Positions 54,534-63,435 of a DNA stretch of 64,000 nt are shown here, in pieces (position 1 is the first letter of the stretch; each line of letters begins with the position of its first letter). The position numbers and the translations under genes are program-made. The stretch is from CAILUG01 sp038125665. Its GTDB lineage: Bacteria; Pseudomonadota; Gammaproteobacteria; Pseudomonadales; Pseudohongiellaceae. The notes beneath the pieces are model-generated. The model searched no databases. It was not told the DNA's origin and saw only the letters and a list, made by a program, of their open reading frames with translations. Location: assembly GCA_038125665.1 (NCBI GenBank), contig JAYPEI010000001.1:248001-312000 (forward strand), given 5' to 3'.

Positions 54534-55292
54534 TCAGGCTGGTAGTTTCTCCCCTTTGTAGGAAAAACAATAGCCTGAGTCTTCCATACTTAACGATGAC
54601 AAGACTGCAAGCATTGCTTTTACTGCCTCTGAAGGCGTCTGTAATCGCCCTTCCGTAATACCTTTTTGAAAGGGCATAGAAAGCGCGGAATCTACAGTCC
54701 CTGGGTGCAAGCCCACAAGTAACGCCTTAGGATTTGATCTTTTGAGCTCTACAGCGGCAGTTTTTATTAACATGTTTAAAGCAGCTTTTGCCGCTCGATA
54801 GGAATACCATCCTCCAAGTTTATTGTCTGTAATAGATCCTACACGGGCTGAAAGTAATGCAAAGATTGATCTTTGATGTCGGTTCATTAGTGGTAAGAAA
54901 TATCGCATTATTAATGCTGGACCAATTGAATTCATCTGAAAGTTTTGCAGTATCCATTCAGCATCAAGCTCTTTGAGACTTTTTTCAGGTCTCATTTTAG
55001 ATTGTGGATTTTGGTTATTCGAAAGTTTATGTAATAACCCCGTAGCGACAATCACATTATCTAGGGGCCCCATGGTTGCGGCAAAGTTCGCAGCATTCTC
55101 TATACTTCGTTGTTCAGTCAGTTCCAAAGGAAGCCAAGTGATCACTCCGGAAGCCTCTAATTCACCATACCAACTGTCATCCAGGGGAGCTCTTGAGCAA
55201 GCTAGAAACCGACTTGTAGGATACTTATTTAGTAGTGCTTTCAAAAAAGCATTACCAATGGAGCCAGTAGCTCCTATCACCACATTATTCAT
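54534..55292 (-). CDS. Short-chain dehydrogenase/reductase (CsgA-like)
   Basis: 252 residues. Seen: glycine-rich VIGATGSIGNAFLKAL (6-21), VIVATGLLH, a Ser in LSARVGSI, and the active-site pair YSYRAAKAALN (YxxxK). Family members are NAD(P)-dependent oxidoreductases of many substrates. Its ATG at 55292 overlaps the stop of the renalase-like gene by 8 bp, so the two are coupled. Confidence 0.92.
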   Translation of the reverse strand: MNNVVIGATGSIGNAFLKALLNKYPTSRFLACSRAPLDDSWYGELEASGVITWLPLELTEQRSIENAANFAATMGPLDNVIVATGLLHKLSNNQNPQSKMRPEKSLKELDAEWILQNFQMNSIGPALIMRYFLPLMNRHQRSIFALLSARVGSITDNKLGGWYSYRAAKAALNMLIKTAAVELKRSNPKALLVGLHPGTVDSALSMPFQKGITEGRLQTPSEAVKAMLAVLSSLSMEDSGYCFSYKGEKLPA

Positions 55293-56304
55293 AATAATGT
55301 CCGTTCACATCAGGCAAGTATGAGAACAATCTTTGCGCCAAGTTTCGTGCACTTAAAAAGGCAGCTTCAACTCGCCCTTCTTGAGTCCAGTCACCGCAAG
55401 CGGCCAACCTAAGCTTTGTATCGATACAGCAAAGTGGTTCTTCTTGCTTTATGGCTTGTGCATACTTCCAGCGTTTGATACTCATTTGCTCTGTTAATGG
55501 TAATTCTCTCTTTAGCAAAATCCCAAGACGCCTTAGTAGAATAGCTAATAGTTCCCCATCCTCTAACTCATAACATTTTTTTGCAAATTGATTTTGAGTC
55601 TGCAAAGTTAAGCCACCCTTAGCGGGACGTCTAGGACGAGAGTGCTCAACGCTTATCCAGTCAAGGATGTCATCTTTACAGCGAGCCGCAGAGAAGTTCA
55701 GCGAAGACACGAACTCTATTGGAAAACCAACTAGTAATGCCAGACAGGGCTGAAATTCAACTTTTGACAATAGTGGAGAAAAATTTGAAATAGGAAAAAA
55801 CTCCTGAGTCTGAGGGGACGGTGCAGTGCTAATAACCCAGTCGAAGGGTCCCTGACATCCATTAAGCCACCACTTGCTTTTATCATCTCGATCTAGTGTC
55901 GTAATCTTAGTTGACAACGCGATAGGTGTGGTAGAGTAAAGATTCTCCGCAATTTTTTTGGGAAGCGCCGTCATTGTCGGTACTGCTACGTAATGAGGTT
56001 CGAACCAATCACGTTTATAGTCTGTAGCTCCCTTGGAAAAGGTTAGCACTTTGGCTACCCAAGGCTGAACAACACCACTAGCTAGAAACGGCTTTAGCCA
56101 ATTTTTAAATTCTTTTGAACGCGCGGTAAAAAAAGTCGCCCCATGATCGAACTGATAATCATCAAGTCGCCTTGTAGCTAAACGTCCACCAAGTCCACCT
56201 GATTTCTCGAACAAACTCACTTCGGCAACAGCTTGCATAGCTTCAGCCAGCACAAGGCCACTTATGCCCGCACCAATAATAGCTACCTTCTGTAATTCAG
56301 ACAC
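55285..56304 (-). CDS. Renalase-like FAD-dependent amine oxidase family protein
   Basis: 339 residues. Seen: FAD dinucleotide motif VAIIGAGISGLVLAEAM (7-23), then LFEKSGGLGGRLATRR, DYQFDHGATFFTARS and a C-terminal CIDTKLRLAACGDWTQEGRVEAAFLSA with the FAD ribityl site. Typical of bacterial renalase-like proteins, which oxidise dihydro-nicotinamide isomers or unknown amines. The start is GTG with AAGG upstream. Operon partner of the SDR gene. Confidence 0.88.
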   Translation of the reverse strand: MSELQKVAIIGAGISGLVLAEAMQAVAEVSLFEKSGGLGGRLATRRLDDYQFDHGATFFTARSKEFKNWLKPFLASGVVQPWVAKVLTFSKGATDYKRDWFEPHYVAVPTMTALPKKIAENLYSTTPIALSTKITTLDRDDKSKWWLNGCQGPFDWVISTAPSPQTQEFFPISNFSPLLSKVEFQPCLALLVGFPIEFVSSLNFSAARCKDDILDWISVEHSRPRRPAKGGLTLQTQNQFAKKCYELEDGELLAILLRRLGILLKRELPLTEQMSIKRWKYAQAIKQEEPLCCIDTKLRLAACGDWTQEGRVEAAFLSARNLAQRLFSYLPDVNGHYYE

Positions 56305-56326
56305 TGAACCTTCTGCTCCAGCAAAA

Positions 56327-57463
56327 TTAATCCAAGCTATTTAGTACGGTTATAAGGGCTGCACGGATGCCAAATTCACTTCGACTATGACCGGCTCCTG
56401 GAATGAGATAAAGCTTGTAAGGAGTCGAAGCTGCCCAAGCTTGGGCAATTAAGGGACGACATAGCGAGTCTTCTGCGCCATGGACTAATGCCCCAACCCC
56501 CAAGCCCATTGATTCTATTTCACCACGTCGTTGCCATAACTCTGAATCTGTAAAGTCTTCACCAAGTTGCAAGAAAAAATTATTTATACAGAAATGACAA
56601 ATAGTTGCAGCAAAGCCTAATGCCTTAACTTCGTCTGCAGCCTCTATAGCAATTTTCTTAAGATCTTCTTCACTGGGATTGGCTTTTGCTGAAATCAACT
56701 CCCAACGCCAGAGGCGACGTGCGGCTTCAAGGCGCAATTCATTATTTCCATGCTCACCGTTGATAAAATAATGATATGCAACAAATGGTAGGGAATTTCC
56801 TTCGGTAAGTTTAGCGCTTTCCCACAGTCCAGCTTCTTCGAGTATCGCTTGTTGTTCAGAAATGAAACCAAAAAATTTAGCTTGCTCATCCAGTGCATGA
56901 GGAAATCCCTTGTTCAGTCTGCTATAGCCGAACTGTAAATCAGTTGTACTTGGAATCCATAATCCCCTTAAAGTTGGCAGTTCGAAAAATATTTCTGGGT
57001 GTTCCAGTAATAATTTTAAGACAAGTGTTGTACCCCAAGACCCACCAGACCAATGGGCTTTCTCAATTCCGATCGAGTTCAGCACATCCAGAAAATCAGA
57101 GACAAGGTGATCCACTGAAACATCTTGCATGACACCTTCAAAGGAAGATCCAGCTGCGCCTCGCTGCACCATCATCACGGGCACCAAATTTTCTGGATCT
57201 ACTAAACGATGATCATCCTCTGTAAAGCCACCTCCTGGACCACCATGAACATAAAACCATGCTTGTTTTTCTCCCTCTCGGAGCGCTCTTAGCCCTTTAT
57301 CTCCTCCTGCTACCCAGTAATGGATACGGTGATGGTCTGAAACATTAGCGTTACCGGCTGGTAAAGTTGGAATTGCACGTGCCTCTAGCTCGTAGCGTTT
57401 TAAGGGAAACCGAGTGTAATCATAGTAAGAGTAGTAACCCCTAGCATCAAAATTAGGTAACAT
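56327..57463 (-). CDS. Proline-iminopeptidase-like alpha/beta-hydrolase (S33)
   Basis: 378 residues. Seen: oxyanion motif FYVHGGPGGGF (70-80), nucleophile GGSWGTTL with Ser142, TLRGLWIPS, and a His in IPGAGHSRSE near the C-terminus. The usual DQRGxGxS segment after the first strand reads VQRGAAGSS here, losing the conserved Asp. This may alter substrate choice. The gene is 22 bp before the renalase-like gene start, in the same direction, and likely belongs to the same unit. Confidence 0.87.
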   Translation of the reverse strand: MLPNFDARGYYSYYDYTRFPLKRYELEARAIPTLPAGNANVSDHHRIHYWVAGGDKGLRALREGEKQAWFYVHGGPGGGFTEDDHRLVDPENLVPVMMVQRGAAGSSFEGVMQDVSVDHLVSDFLDVLNSIGIEKAHWSGGSWGTTLVLKLLLEHPEIFFELPTLRGLWIPSTTDLQFGYSRLNKGFPHALDEQAKFFGFISEQQAILEEAGLWESAKLTEGNSLPFVAYHYFINGEHGNNELRLEAARRLWRWELISAKANPSEEDLKKIAIEAADEVKALGFAATICHFCINNFFLQLGEDFTDSELWQRRGEIESMGLGVGALVHGAEDSLCRPLIAQAWAASTPYKLYLIPGAGHSRSEFGIRAALITVLNSLD

Positions 57464-57499
57464 CGAAAGGTCCCAGCTAAATTAGTATTGATATTTTAA

Positions 57500-57949
57500 T
57501 CAAGTGAATACAAGCAGTAATACAACACAAACAGTCACCATTGCTGTAATACGTACTCTTAATTTGAAATACCAGCTACTAATAATATCAGCCCGTAAAA
57601 GTCGTCGGTCTATCCACAACAACCAGAGTAGTACTAACAACAAGACTAGACGATAAGCAAATGTAGGTAATAAGTACCAGCTAAACCAAAGCAGCACTAC
57701 AGCACTATTTCCCCAGAGAAAAACATTTACAGGTAATTTATCTGGTTTTGCAAGCCCTAAGCCCCATAAAGCTCCACAAAGAAAGCAACAAATGATAAGC
57801 GCATAACTATTGAATAAAGCGCGAGCATCAAGCAAGTACATATAACTGTTCGGACCTATCAGGGCTACCATCGTAGTGAAAATAAAGGGCAATGCACCAG
57901 CATAAATTAGCTTAGTAATTACTTTACGCTCTTTTCTCACTGTGCTCAC
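57500..57949 (-). CDS. DUF3429-family membrane protein
   Basis: 149 residues with four to five predicted membrane helices. Seen: LIYAGALPFIFTTMVALIG, YALIICCFLCGALWGLGLA, WLLWIDRRLLRADII, signature segments of DUF3429. Function unknown. The start is GTG with GGAG 6 nt upstream. It lies 17 bp after the propeller gene stop and 36 bp before the S33 hydrolase. Confidence 0.85.
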   Translation of the reverse strand: MSTVRKERKVITKLIYAGALPFIFTTMVALIGPNSYMYLLDARALFNSYALIICCFLCGALWGLGLAKPDKLPVNVFLWGNSAVVLLWFSWYLLPTFAYRLVLLLVLLWLLWIDRRLLRADIISSWYFKLRVRITAMVTVCVVLLLVFT

Positions 57950-57966
57950 AGATTACTCCATATTCA

Positions 57967-59016
57967 TTATGGTTTGGGTCCTGGCCAAACCCCCCAAGGA
58001 CTAGAACCCACCTGTATCGTCTTAACAACAGAGAAATCTTTAGTATCAATGACTGTGACATCGTTTCCAGGTCCATTGGCTGAAAAGAGGTAATGTCCAT
58101 TAGGACTTATAGTAAGTCCCCATGGACGACGACCGACTTCAACACTTTGATTCACTTCACCTGAACTAAGATCAATGGCAACAACAGTTCGTTTACGCCC
58201 ATTGGCTACATAAAGCACTGTTTCATCTGGAGAAAGAACAACTCCCATGGGTAGTGAGCCCTCCGGTAAAATGATCGTTTCCAACACCTCTCCATTGACA
58301 ACATCCAACACAGAAATTGAACCCTCTATTTCATTAGAAACAAAGGCTCTTGTACTATCAGCATTAAAAACAATATCACGAGGACGTGTTCCCACTTTAA
58401 TAGTTCCTTTTATTGTCTGAGTGGCTACATCTATAACAGTAATATCTCCCTGTACCTCGCCTGTAACATAAACAACTGAGTTATCTGGGGCAATTCTTAC
58501 TCCCTCTGGTTCAAATCCAGTTTGTAGCTGTTTAATAATAAGACCACTTTGTAAATCTATTAAAGAGGCTTTATGAATATTTTCGTTAGAAACATAAATC
58601 ACACTGTGCTGCCAATCTACATCAAATTGTTCTGGGTCTATTCCGCTAGCCAAAACACGCAATACCTCACCATTGATTGTATCGACCTCAGCTATACCAT
58701 CGGCACTTAGATCTACTTCCAACTTTTCACAATCATCATCATCCATCGTTGGTGGACATTTAGGAGCACCAGTAACAGCTACGTATAGGCGCTTACCATC
58801 TGGACTCACTTTTAGTCCCCGTGGACGCTTACCAACATTAAATTTTTTTAAGATTTCAAGACTAGTACCATCTAAGACTGAAACATCATTAGAGTCTTCA
58901 TTAGTAATATACACCACATAGGGCTGATCAATTGGTCCTTGTGTAAAGGCTGTCAGGTCAGTAAAGGCGAGGAATGTTGCTGTTATAGGTAAAAGAAGCG
59001 ATTTTATAATTCGCAC
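57967..59016 (-). CDS. Secreted YVTN beta-propeller of the PQQ-associated type
   Basis: 349 residues. Seen: Sec signal from the GTG at 59016 (SLLLPITATFLAFTDL), then about seven blades with the DVSVLD/YVANG pattern (VYITNEDSNDVSVLD, GKRPRGLKVSPDGKRLYVAV, RPWGLTISPNG). A Cys pair in the acidic insertion PKCPPTMDDDDCEK (Cys87, Cys96) resembles the PQQ-dependent-catabolism-associated propeller family. GTG 59016 was chosen over TTG 59043 because GGAG lies 7-8 nt before it. Its likely job is with periplasmic PQQ enzymes in the window. Confidence 0.85.
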   Translation of the reverse strand: MRIIKSLLLPITATFLAFTDLTAFTQGPIDQPYVVYITNEDSNDVSVLDGTSLEILKKFNVGKRPRGLKVSPDGKRLYVAVTGAPKCPPTMDDDDCEKLEVDLSADGIAEVDTINGEVLRVLASGIDPEQFDVDWQHSVIYVSNENIHKASLIDLQSGLIIKQLQTGFEPEGVRIAPDNSVVYVTGEVQGDITVIDVATQTIKGTIKVGTRPRDIVFNADSTRAFVSNEIEGSISVLDVVNGEVLETIILPEGSLPMGVVLSPDETVLYVANGRKRTVVAIDLSSGEVNQSVEVGRRPWGLTISPNGHYLFSANGPGNDVTVIDTKDFSVVKTIQVGSSPWGVWPGPKP

Positions 59017-59149
59017 GATCGTACTCCAAAATATTATACTCAACTTATTGTGACAGGCTTAATAAGGAGTCGCTAGTCTGAGTTAATTTATCAACAGCTG
59101 ACATTCAGGATGAAACTGTGCTGATATCCTACTTATCCTTAGGCTCACC

Positions 59150-60373
59150 CTACCCTTTGATATCAAGATACCTGACTTGTCGAAGTTGGGGAAATAACCA
59201 ACACCAAGATAACGCTACTCCGACAGCACCTATCCCCCCAACGGCCACGGCAGGTACAGCACCCAGCCATGCAGCCATCAGACCAGCACGAAATTCTCCT
59301 AATTCGTTTGAAGCGCCTAGAAAAACATGATTTACTGCATTTACCCTACCGCGCACCTCATCAGGTGTCCATAATTGAAGCAGTGTCTCGCGGATCACAA
59401 CTGAAACCATATCCGTAGCTCCAACTAAAGCAAGTGCCAAGATGGATAGCCAAACCAAGTTAGAAACTGCAAAAACTGTAGTGAAAGCTCCGAAAAGTCC
59501 TACACTCATCAATAATATATACCCAGCTTTATCGCGGACAGGTGAAGTCGCCAAAAACATACCAGTTAGTATTGCTCCTATTCCTGGTGCTGCTCGCAAA
59601 AGCCCCAAACCTGCAGGCCCTAACTCTAAGATATCCCGTGCATAAACTGGAAGTAAGGCCACTGCACCGCCTAAGAGAACAGCAACTAAATCCAGTGATA
59701 TGGCACCTAGTACAATCTTTTCATGAAAGATAAACCTTAAACCTGCCAGTACGTTAGTAGTATCCACTTTACGCGGGCTTTCTGACTTAGGAGCCTCAGG
59801 TAAGAGTCGGATAAGTACTAAACTAACCAGGAAAAGAAAAGCACTAATGGAATAGGCGAGAATAGGGCCTAGTCCATAGAGTAACCCGCCAACCACTGGT
59901 CCAACTATCGTAGCGATCTGCCATGCAGAGGAATTCCAAGCTATGGCGTTAGCAAAGTCTTCCTTTGGCACCAAACTAACCACCAACGATTGCACTGCAG
60001 GACCAAAGAATGCACGCGCAGAGCCAAATACGGTGAGAATGCACAGTACCATCCAGATAGGGGGATTTGGTAACATTGCCCATGACAAAATACTAAGCGC
60101 ACAAAGAATTTCCACTACTATGGAGACTAACATGACCTTGCGATGACCATAGTGATCGGACGTTGCCCCTGTGACCAGAACCAATAATAACAAAGGCAAA
60201 AATTGCACTAAGCCTATCAAGCCAAGATCAAATGGATCTCTTGATACATCATAAACCTGCCAGGCTACTGATACTGAAATTATTTGTGCTCCAAAAGTAG
60301 CGAAGAAACGAGCTATCCAATAGCGAAAAAAACTCACATGAGCAAAAGCTTGAGCATGCTGAAACATATTCAT
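59150..60373 (-). CDS. MFS transporter of the EntS-like exporter group
   Basis: 407 residues with about 12 predicted helices. Seen: FRYWIARFFATFGAQIISVSVAWQVYD at the start, GLVQFLPLLLLVLVTGATSDHYGHRKVM and LLRAAPGIGAILTGM, typical of the EntS/drug-exporter MFS_3 group. AGGA lies 5 nt before the ATG. It stands between the propeller gene and recJ. Substrate unknown. Confidence 0.9.
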   Translation of the reverse strand: MNMFQHAQAFAHVSFFRYWIARFFATFGAQIISVSVAWQVYDVSRDPFDLGLIGLVQFLPLLLLVLVTGATSDHYGHRKVMLVSIVVEILCALSILSWAMLPNPPIWMVLCILTVFGSARAFFGPAVQSLVVSLVPKEDFANAIAWNSSAWQIATIVGPVVGGLLYGLGPILAYSISAFLFLVSLVLIRLLPEAPKSESPRKVDTTNVLAGLRFIFHEKIVLGAISLDLVAVLLGGAVALLPVYARDILELGPAGLGLLRAAPGIGAILTGMFLATSPVRDKAGYILLMSVGLFGAFTTVFAVSNLVWLSILALALVGATDMVSVVIRETLLQLWTPDEVRGRVNAVNHVFLGASNELGEFRAGLMAAWLGAVPAVAVGGIGAVGVALSWCWLFPQLRQVRYLDIKG

Positions 60374-60428
60374 AACATTCCTGTAGGAAGCGCTACATAG
60401 GGCGTCATTAGTGTAATATTCATTTAAA

Positions 60429-62174
60429 TTAACTCAAAAAATGTTCGATCATTAATTGTAAACTGCGTTGTCCGCGAAACTCATTTACCGAGAGTCGAAA
60501 CAACACTTCTATAGCTTGATCTTGTAAGTCTCTCTGTAATAACTCTGGGCTAACATTGAAAGCGATAGCGGCAAGCTGCTGGTAATGTACCTGAAGAGTT
60601 AATTTTAAATGCTTATGCTGTAGTAGCTGCAGTTTCCGAATAACAAATCGACCATAAAACAACGGTTCAGGGAAGTGTTGTCCCCATGGAGAGATATCTC
60701 GCAGGAGTTCTGCAAAAGTCAAGCTAAAACAATCACTGGGGAGCTCACCATCATGAAACAAAGTTGGACTTAATAATTCCGGCTCTACAGTACTTCGTAA
60801 CTCCGCTTCAAATGCTTCAGTAAACTTCTCAAAGCCAGATAAATTAATAGTTAGCCCTGCTGCCATTGCATGTCCGCCAAAGCGAAGAATCAATCCAGGA
60901 TGATGCACATCAATGTTAGCTAGCACATCACGAATATGTACTCCTGAAATAGAACGTACTGAACCTTTGATTTCGACATCTTCACCTTCAGTGTATGTCA
61001 AGTTACCTGCTGCAAAAATAGCGACAGGGCAATGTAGTTTCTCTTTAAGACGGGAGGCCAGTATCCCTATTACTCCTTGATGCCAACTAGGATTGAATAA
61101 ACATAAGCAGTATCGTTGCTCATGTTGTCCTAGTTGCACCTGCTCAAGAGCTCCTTTAGCATCTTCATGCATAGCCTGCTCAATGCTGCGTCTTTCTAGA
61201 TTAAGGGCATCTAACTGTGCAGCTAGTGCATCGGCACGTAATGGGTCATCAGTCAACAGGCATTCAATGCCAACACTCATATCATCAAGACGCCCGGCAG
61301 CATTTAACCTTGGGCCTACGGTGAAACCTAAGTCGCTTGATTGCACTCTGAGTGGATCTTTATTGCCCTGTCTTAACAAGGCAGAAATACCGGGGCGAGC
61401 TTTGCCAGTACGCATCAGTCGTAATCCATACTGAACGAGTCGTCGGTTATTTGCATCAAGAGGAACTACATCTGCAATTGTACCCAATGCAACAATATCA
61501 AGAAACTGCGCAAGATTAGGAGTTACTATGCCTTGTTCCGAGAACCAGTTCTGGTCTCTTAATAGAGCTCGAAGCGCACTCATGACATAAAAGACAACGC
61601 CGACTCCCGCTAGATTCTTGCTCGCAAAAAAACAGCCAGGTTGATTAGGATTCACAATACAATCGGCTTGGGGAAGTGTTTCTGCAGGTAAGTGATGATC
61701 CGTCACTAGTACTTTTATTCCCAAAGAATGAGCTTTTTCAATACCTGAATGACTAGCTATGCCATTATCTACAGTCATGATCAAGTAAGGTTTACGTTGT
61801 GCAGCCAAAGTGACTATTTCAGGTGTTAACCCGTAACCAAACTCAAAACGATTCGGTACTAGAAAGTCTACATGCTTGGCACCCATTGAGCGTAAACAAA
61901 GTAAACTTAAGGCTGAGCTAGTCGCACCATCAGCATCAAAGTCACCGACTACAAGTATTGATTTTTTTTCTCTGATAGCTAAGGATAAAAGTTGAGCTGC
62001 TTGATTTATACCTTTCAGAGTTGGAGGTAGAAGATGGGTCAATTCCAAATCTAGTTCATCGTCTGAGCTTACACCACGAGTCAAAAATAAACGCTGTAGA
62101 ACAGGATGATATGTTGGGCTTAAAGACGCCGTAGATTTTCTTCGACGTAAGGCTGTTTGCATAGCAGACTTCAC
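60429..62174 (-). CDS. recJ: Single-stranded-DNA-specific exonuclease
   Basis: 581 residues. Seen: DHH-phosphoesterase motifs VVGDFDADGATSSALS, TVDNGIASHSGIEKA and VTDHHLPAETLPQADCIVNP, plus the DHHA1 and OB-like C-terminal regions (VGPRLNAAGRLDDMSVGIECLL, FGGHAMAAGLTI). 5'-3' ssDNA exonuclease of recombination and mismatch repair. Start uncertain between GTG 62174 and ATG 62162; neither has a clear RBS. Confidence 0.97.
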   Translation of the reverse strand: MKSAMQTALRRRKSTASLSPTYHPVLQRLFLTRGVSSDDELDLELTHLLPPTLKGINQAAQLLSLAIREKKSILVVGDFDADGATSSALSLLCLRSMGAKHVDFLVPNRFEFGYGLTPEIVTLAAQRKPYLIMTVDNGIASHSGIEKAHSLGIKVLVTDHHLPAETLPQADCIVNPNQPGCFFASKNLAGVGVVFYVMSALRALLRDQNWFSEQGIVTPNLAQFLDIVALGTIADVVPLDANNRRLVQYGLRLMRTGKARPGISALLRQGNKDPLRVQSSDLGFTVGPRLNAAGRLDDMSVGIECLLTDDPLRADALAAQLDALNLERRSIEQAMHEDAKGALEQVQLGQHEQRYCLCLFNPSWHQGVIGILASRLKEKLHCPVAIFAAGNLTYTEGEDVEIKGSVRSISGVHIRDVLANIDVHHPGLILRFGGHAMAAGLTINLSGFEKFTEAFEAELRSTVEPELLSPTLFHDGELPSDCFSLTFAELLRDISPWGQHFPEPLFYGRFVIRKLQLLQHKHLKLTLQVHYQQLAAIAFNVSPELLQRDLQDQAIEVLFRLSVNEFRGQRSLQLMIEHFLS

Positions 62175-62349
62175 TATAAAAAATTTTGTAAGATTGTAAC
62201 ACTAATTGCATGTCTCTCGCGTAGACTAAGAAGTCAATAACATGGAGACAACTTGAATCAATGACTGAGTAGTACCATCTACATCACTGCCCGGTCGCTC
62301 AAAGCTAAAAATAGGCTATTTGTTAAATACGCAGGAGAAATATCGACAC

Positions 62350-63429
62350 ATGAGATCACTCACCAAGAATATTTTTTGTCTCAACCTAGTAATCTTAACA
62401 GTAGCTTGCTTAGTCATAGGGAATAGTCATGCAGCCGACTATGCCAATTTTCATACTGATGATGAACTAAACAATATTGAGATATTCAAAACGGCCAGCC
62501 CATCTGTCGTGTATGTGACAACACTGACTCGATACAGACAACGTTTCTCATTAAACCAGCGTGAAATTCAAAACGGCACGGGGACTGGATTTATTTGGGA
62601 TAACAGTGGTCTCATTGTGACTAACTTTCATGTCATTGAAGGGCGTAACTCCCGGATAAGCATTACTTTGAATGATCAAAGCTCTTATGATGCTGAAATT
62701 ATTGGTGTTGCCCCTGATAAAGATCTCGCCTTGCTACGAATTGATGCACCTATTCGGAAGCTACAACCCTTGCCACTTGGTGATTCTACTCTTCTTGAAG
62801 TGGGACGTAAGGTGATTGCTATCGGCAATCCTTTTGGTCTTGATACAACTTTAACAGTTGGTGTTGTGTCTGCTTTGGGTAGAGAAATTGAATCACTCAC
62901 CAATCGTAAAATCCGTGACGTTATTCAAACCGATGCTTCAATCAACCCTGGAAATTCTGGAGGTCCTCTATTAAACTCTCTTGGAGAGCTGGTCGGGGTC
63001 AATACTCAGATAGTTTCACCAAGCGGGGCAAGTGCTGGAATAGGCTTTGCAATTCCTGTCAATACAGTAAAAAAAGTCATTCCGCAATTATTAGAATACG
63101 GCCGTGAAGTGAGACCAGAGCCCGGCTTCTCAATGGTACCCGACAATTATAGTCGTTCTTGGGGGATTGAGGGAGTGGCTGTACTTGAAGTCCAAGCAGA
63201 CTCCGCAGCATCTAATGCTGGCCTTCAAGGACTTACACAAGACCGATATGGGAGAGTCAAATTGGGCGATGTGATTATTCAGGCAGATGACGAGCGTATT
63301 CAAACAAATGATGATTTGCTGTCGTTGATCGAAAATCACAAAGCTGGAGATGTTATCCGTATCACCACGTTGCGCGAGCGTGAACTTTTTGAGTACACGA
63401 TTAACTTAGCTGAACCAGCTACTTATTAG
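62350..63429 (+). CDS. HtrA-like periplasmic serine protease with one PDZ domain
   Basis: 359 residues. Seen: Sec signal (FCLNLVILTVACLVIGNSHA), trypsin-like catalytic triad His (VTNFHVIEG), Asp (DKDLALLRID) and Ser (NPGNSGGPL), then one PDZ domain (about 265-355). One PDZ matches DegS/HhoA-like members, not two-PDZ DegP. ATG 62350 was chosen over a TTG at 62320 because AGGAG lies 12 nt before it and the signal peptide starts there. It sits between recJ and thrC, convergent with thrC (6 bp gap). Confidence 0.92.
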   Translation: MRSLTKNIFCLNLVILTVACLVIGNSHAADYANFHTDDELNNIEIFKTASPSVVYVTTLTRYRQRFSLNQREIQNGTGTGFIWDNSGLIVTNFHVIEGRNSRISITLNDQSSYDAEIIGVAPDKDLALLRIDAPIRKLQPLPLGDSTLLEVGRKVIAIGNPFGLDTTLTVGVVSALGREIESLTNRKIRDVIQTDASINPGNSGGPLLNSLGELVGVNTQIVSPSGASAGIGFAIPVNTVKKVIPQLLEYGREVRPEPGFSMVPDNYSRSWGIEGVAVLEVQADSAASNAGLQGLTQDRYGRVKLGDVIIQADDERIQTNDDLLSLIENHKAGDVIRITTLRERELFEYTINLAEPATY

Positions 63430-63435
63430 CGTATC

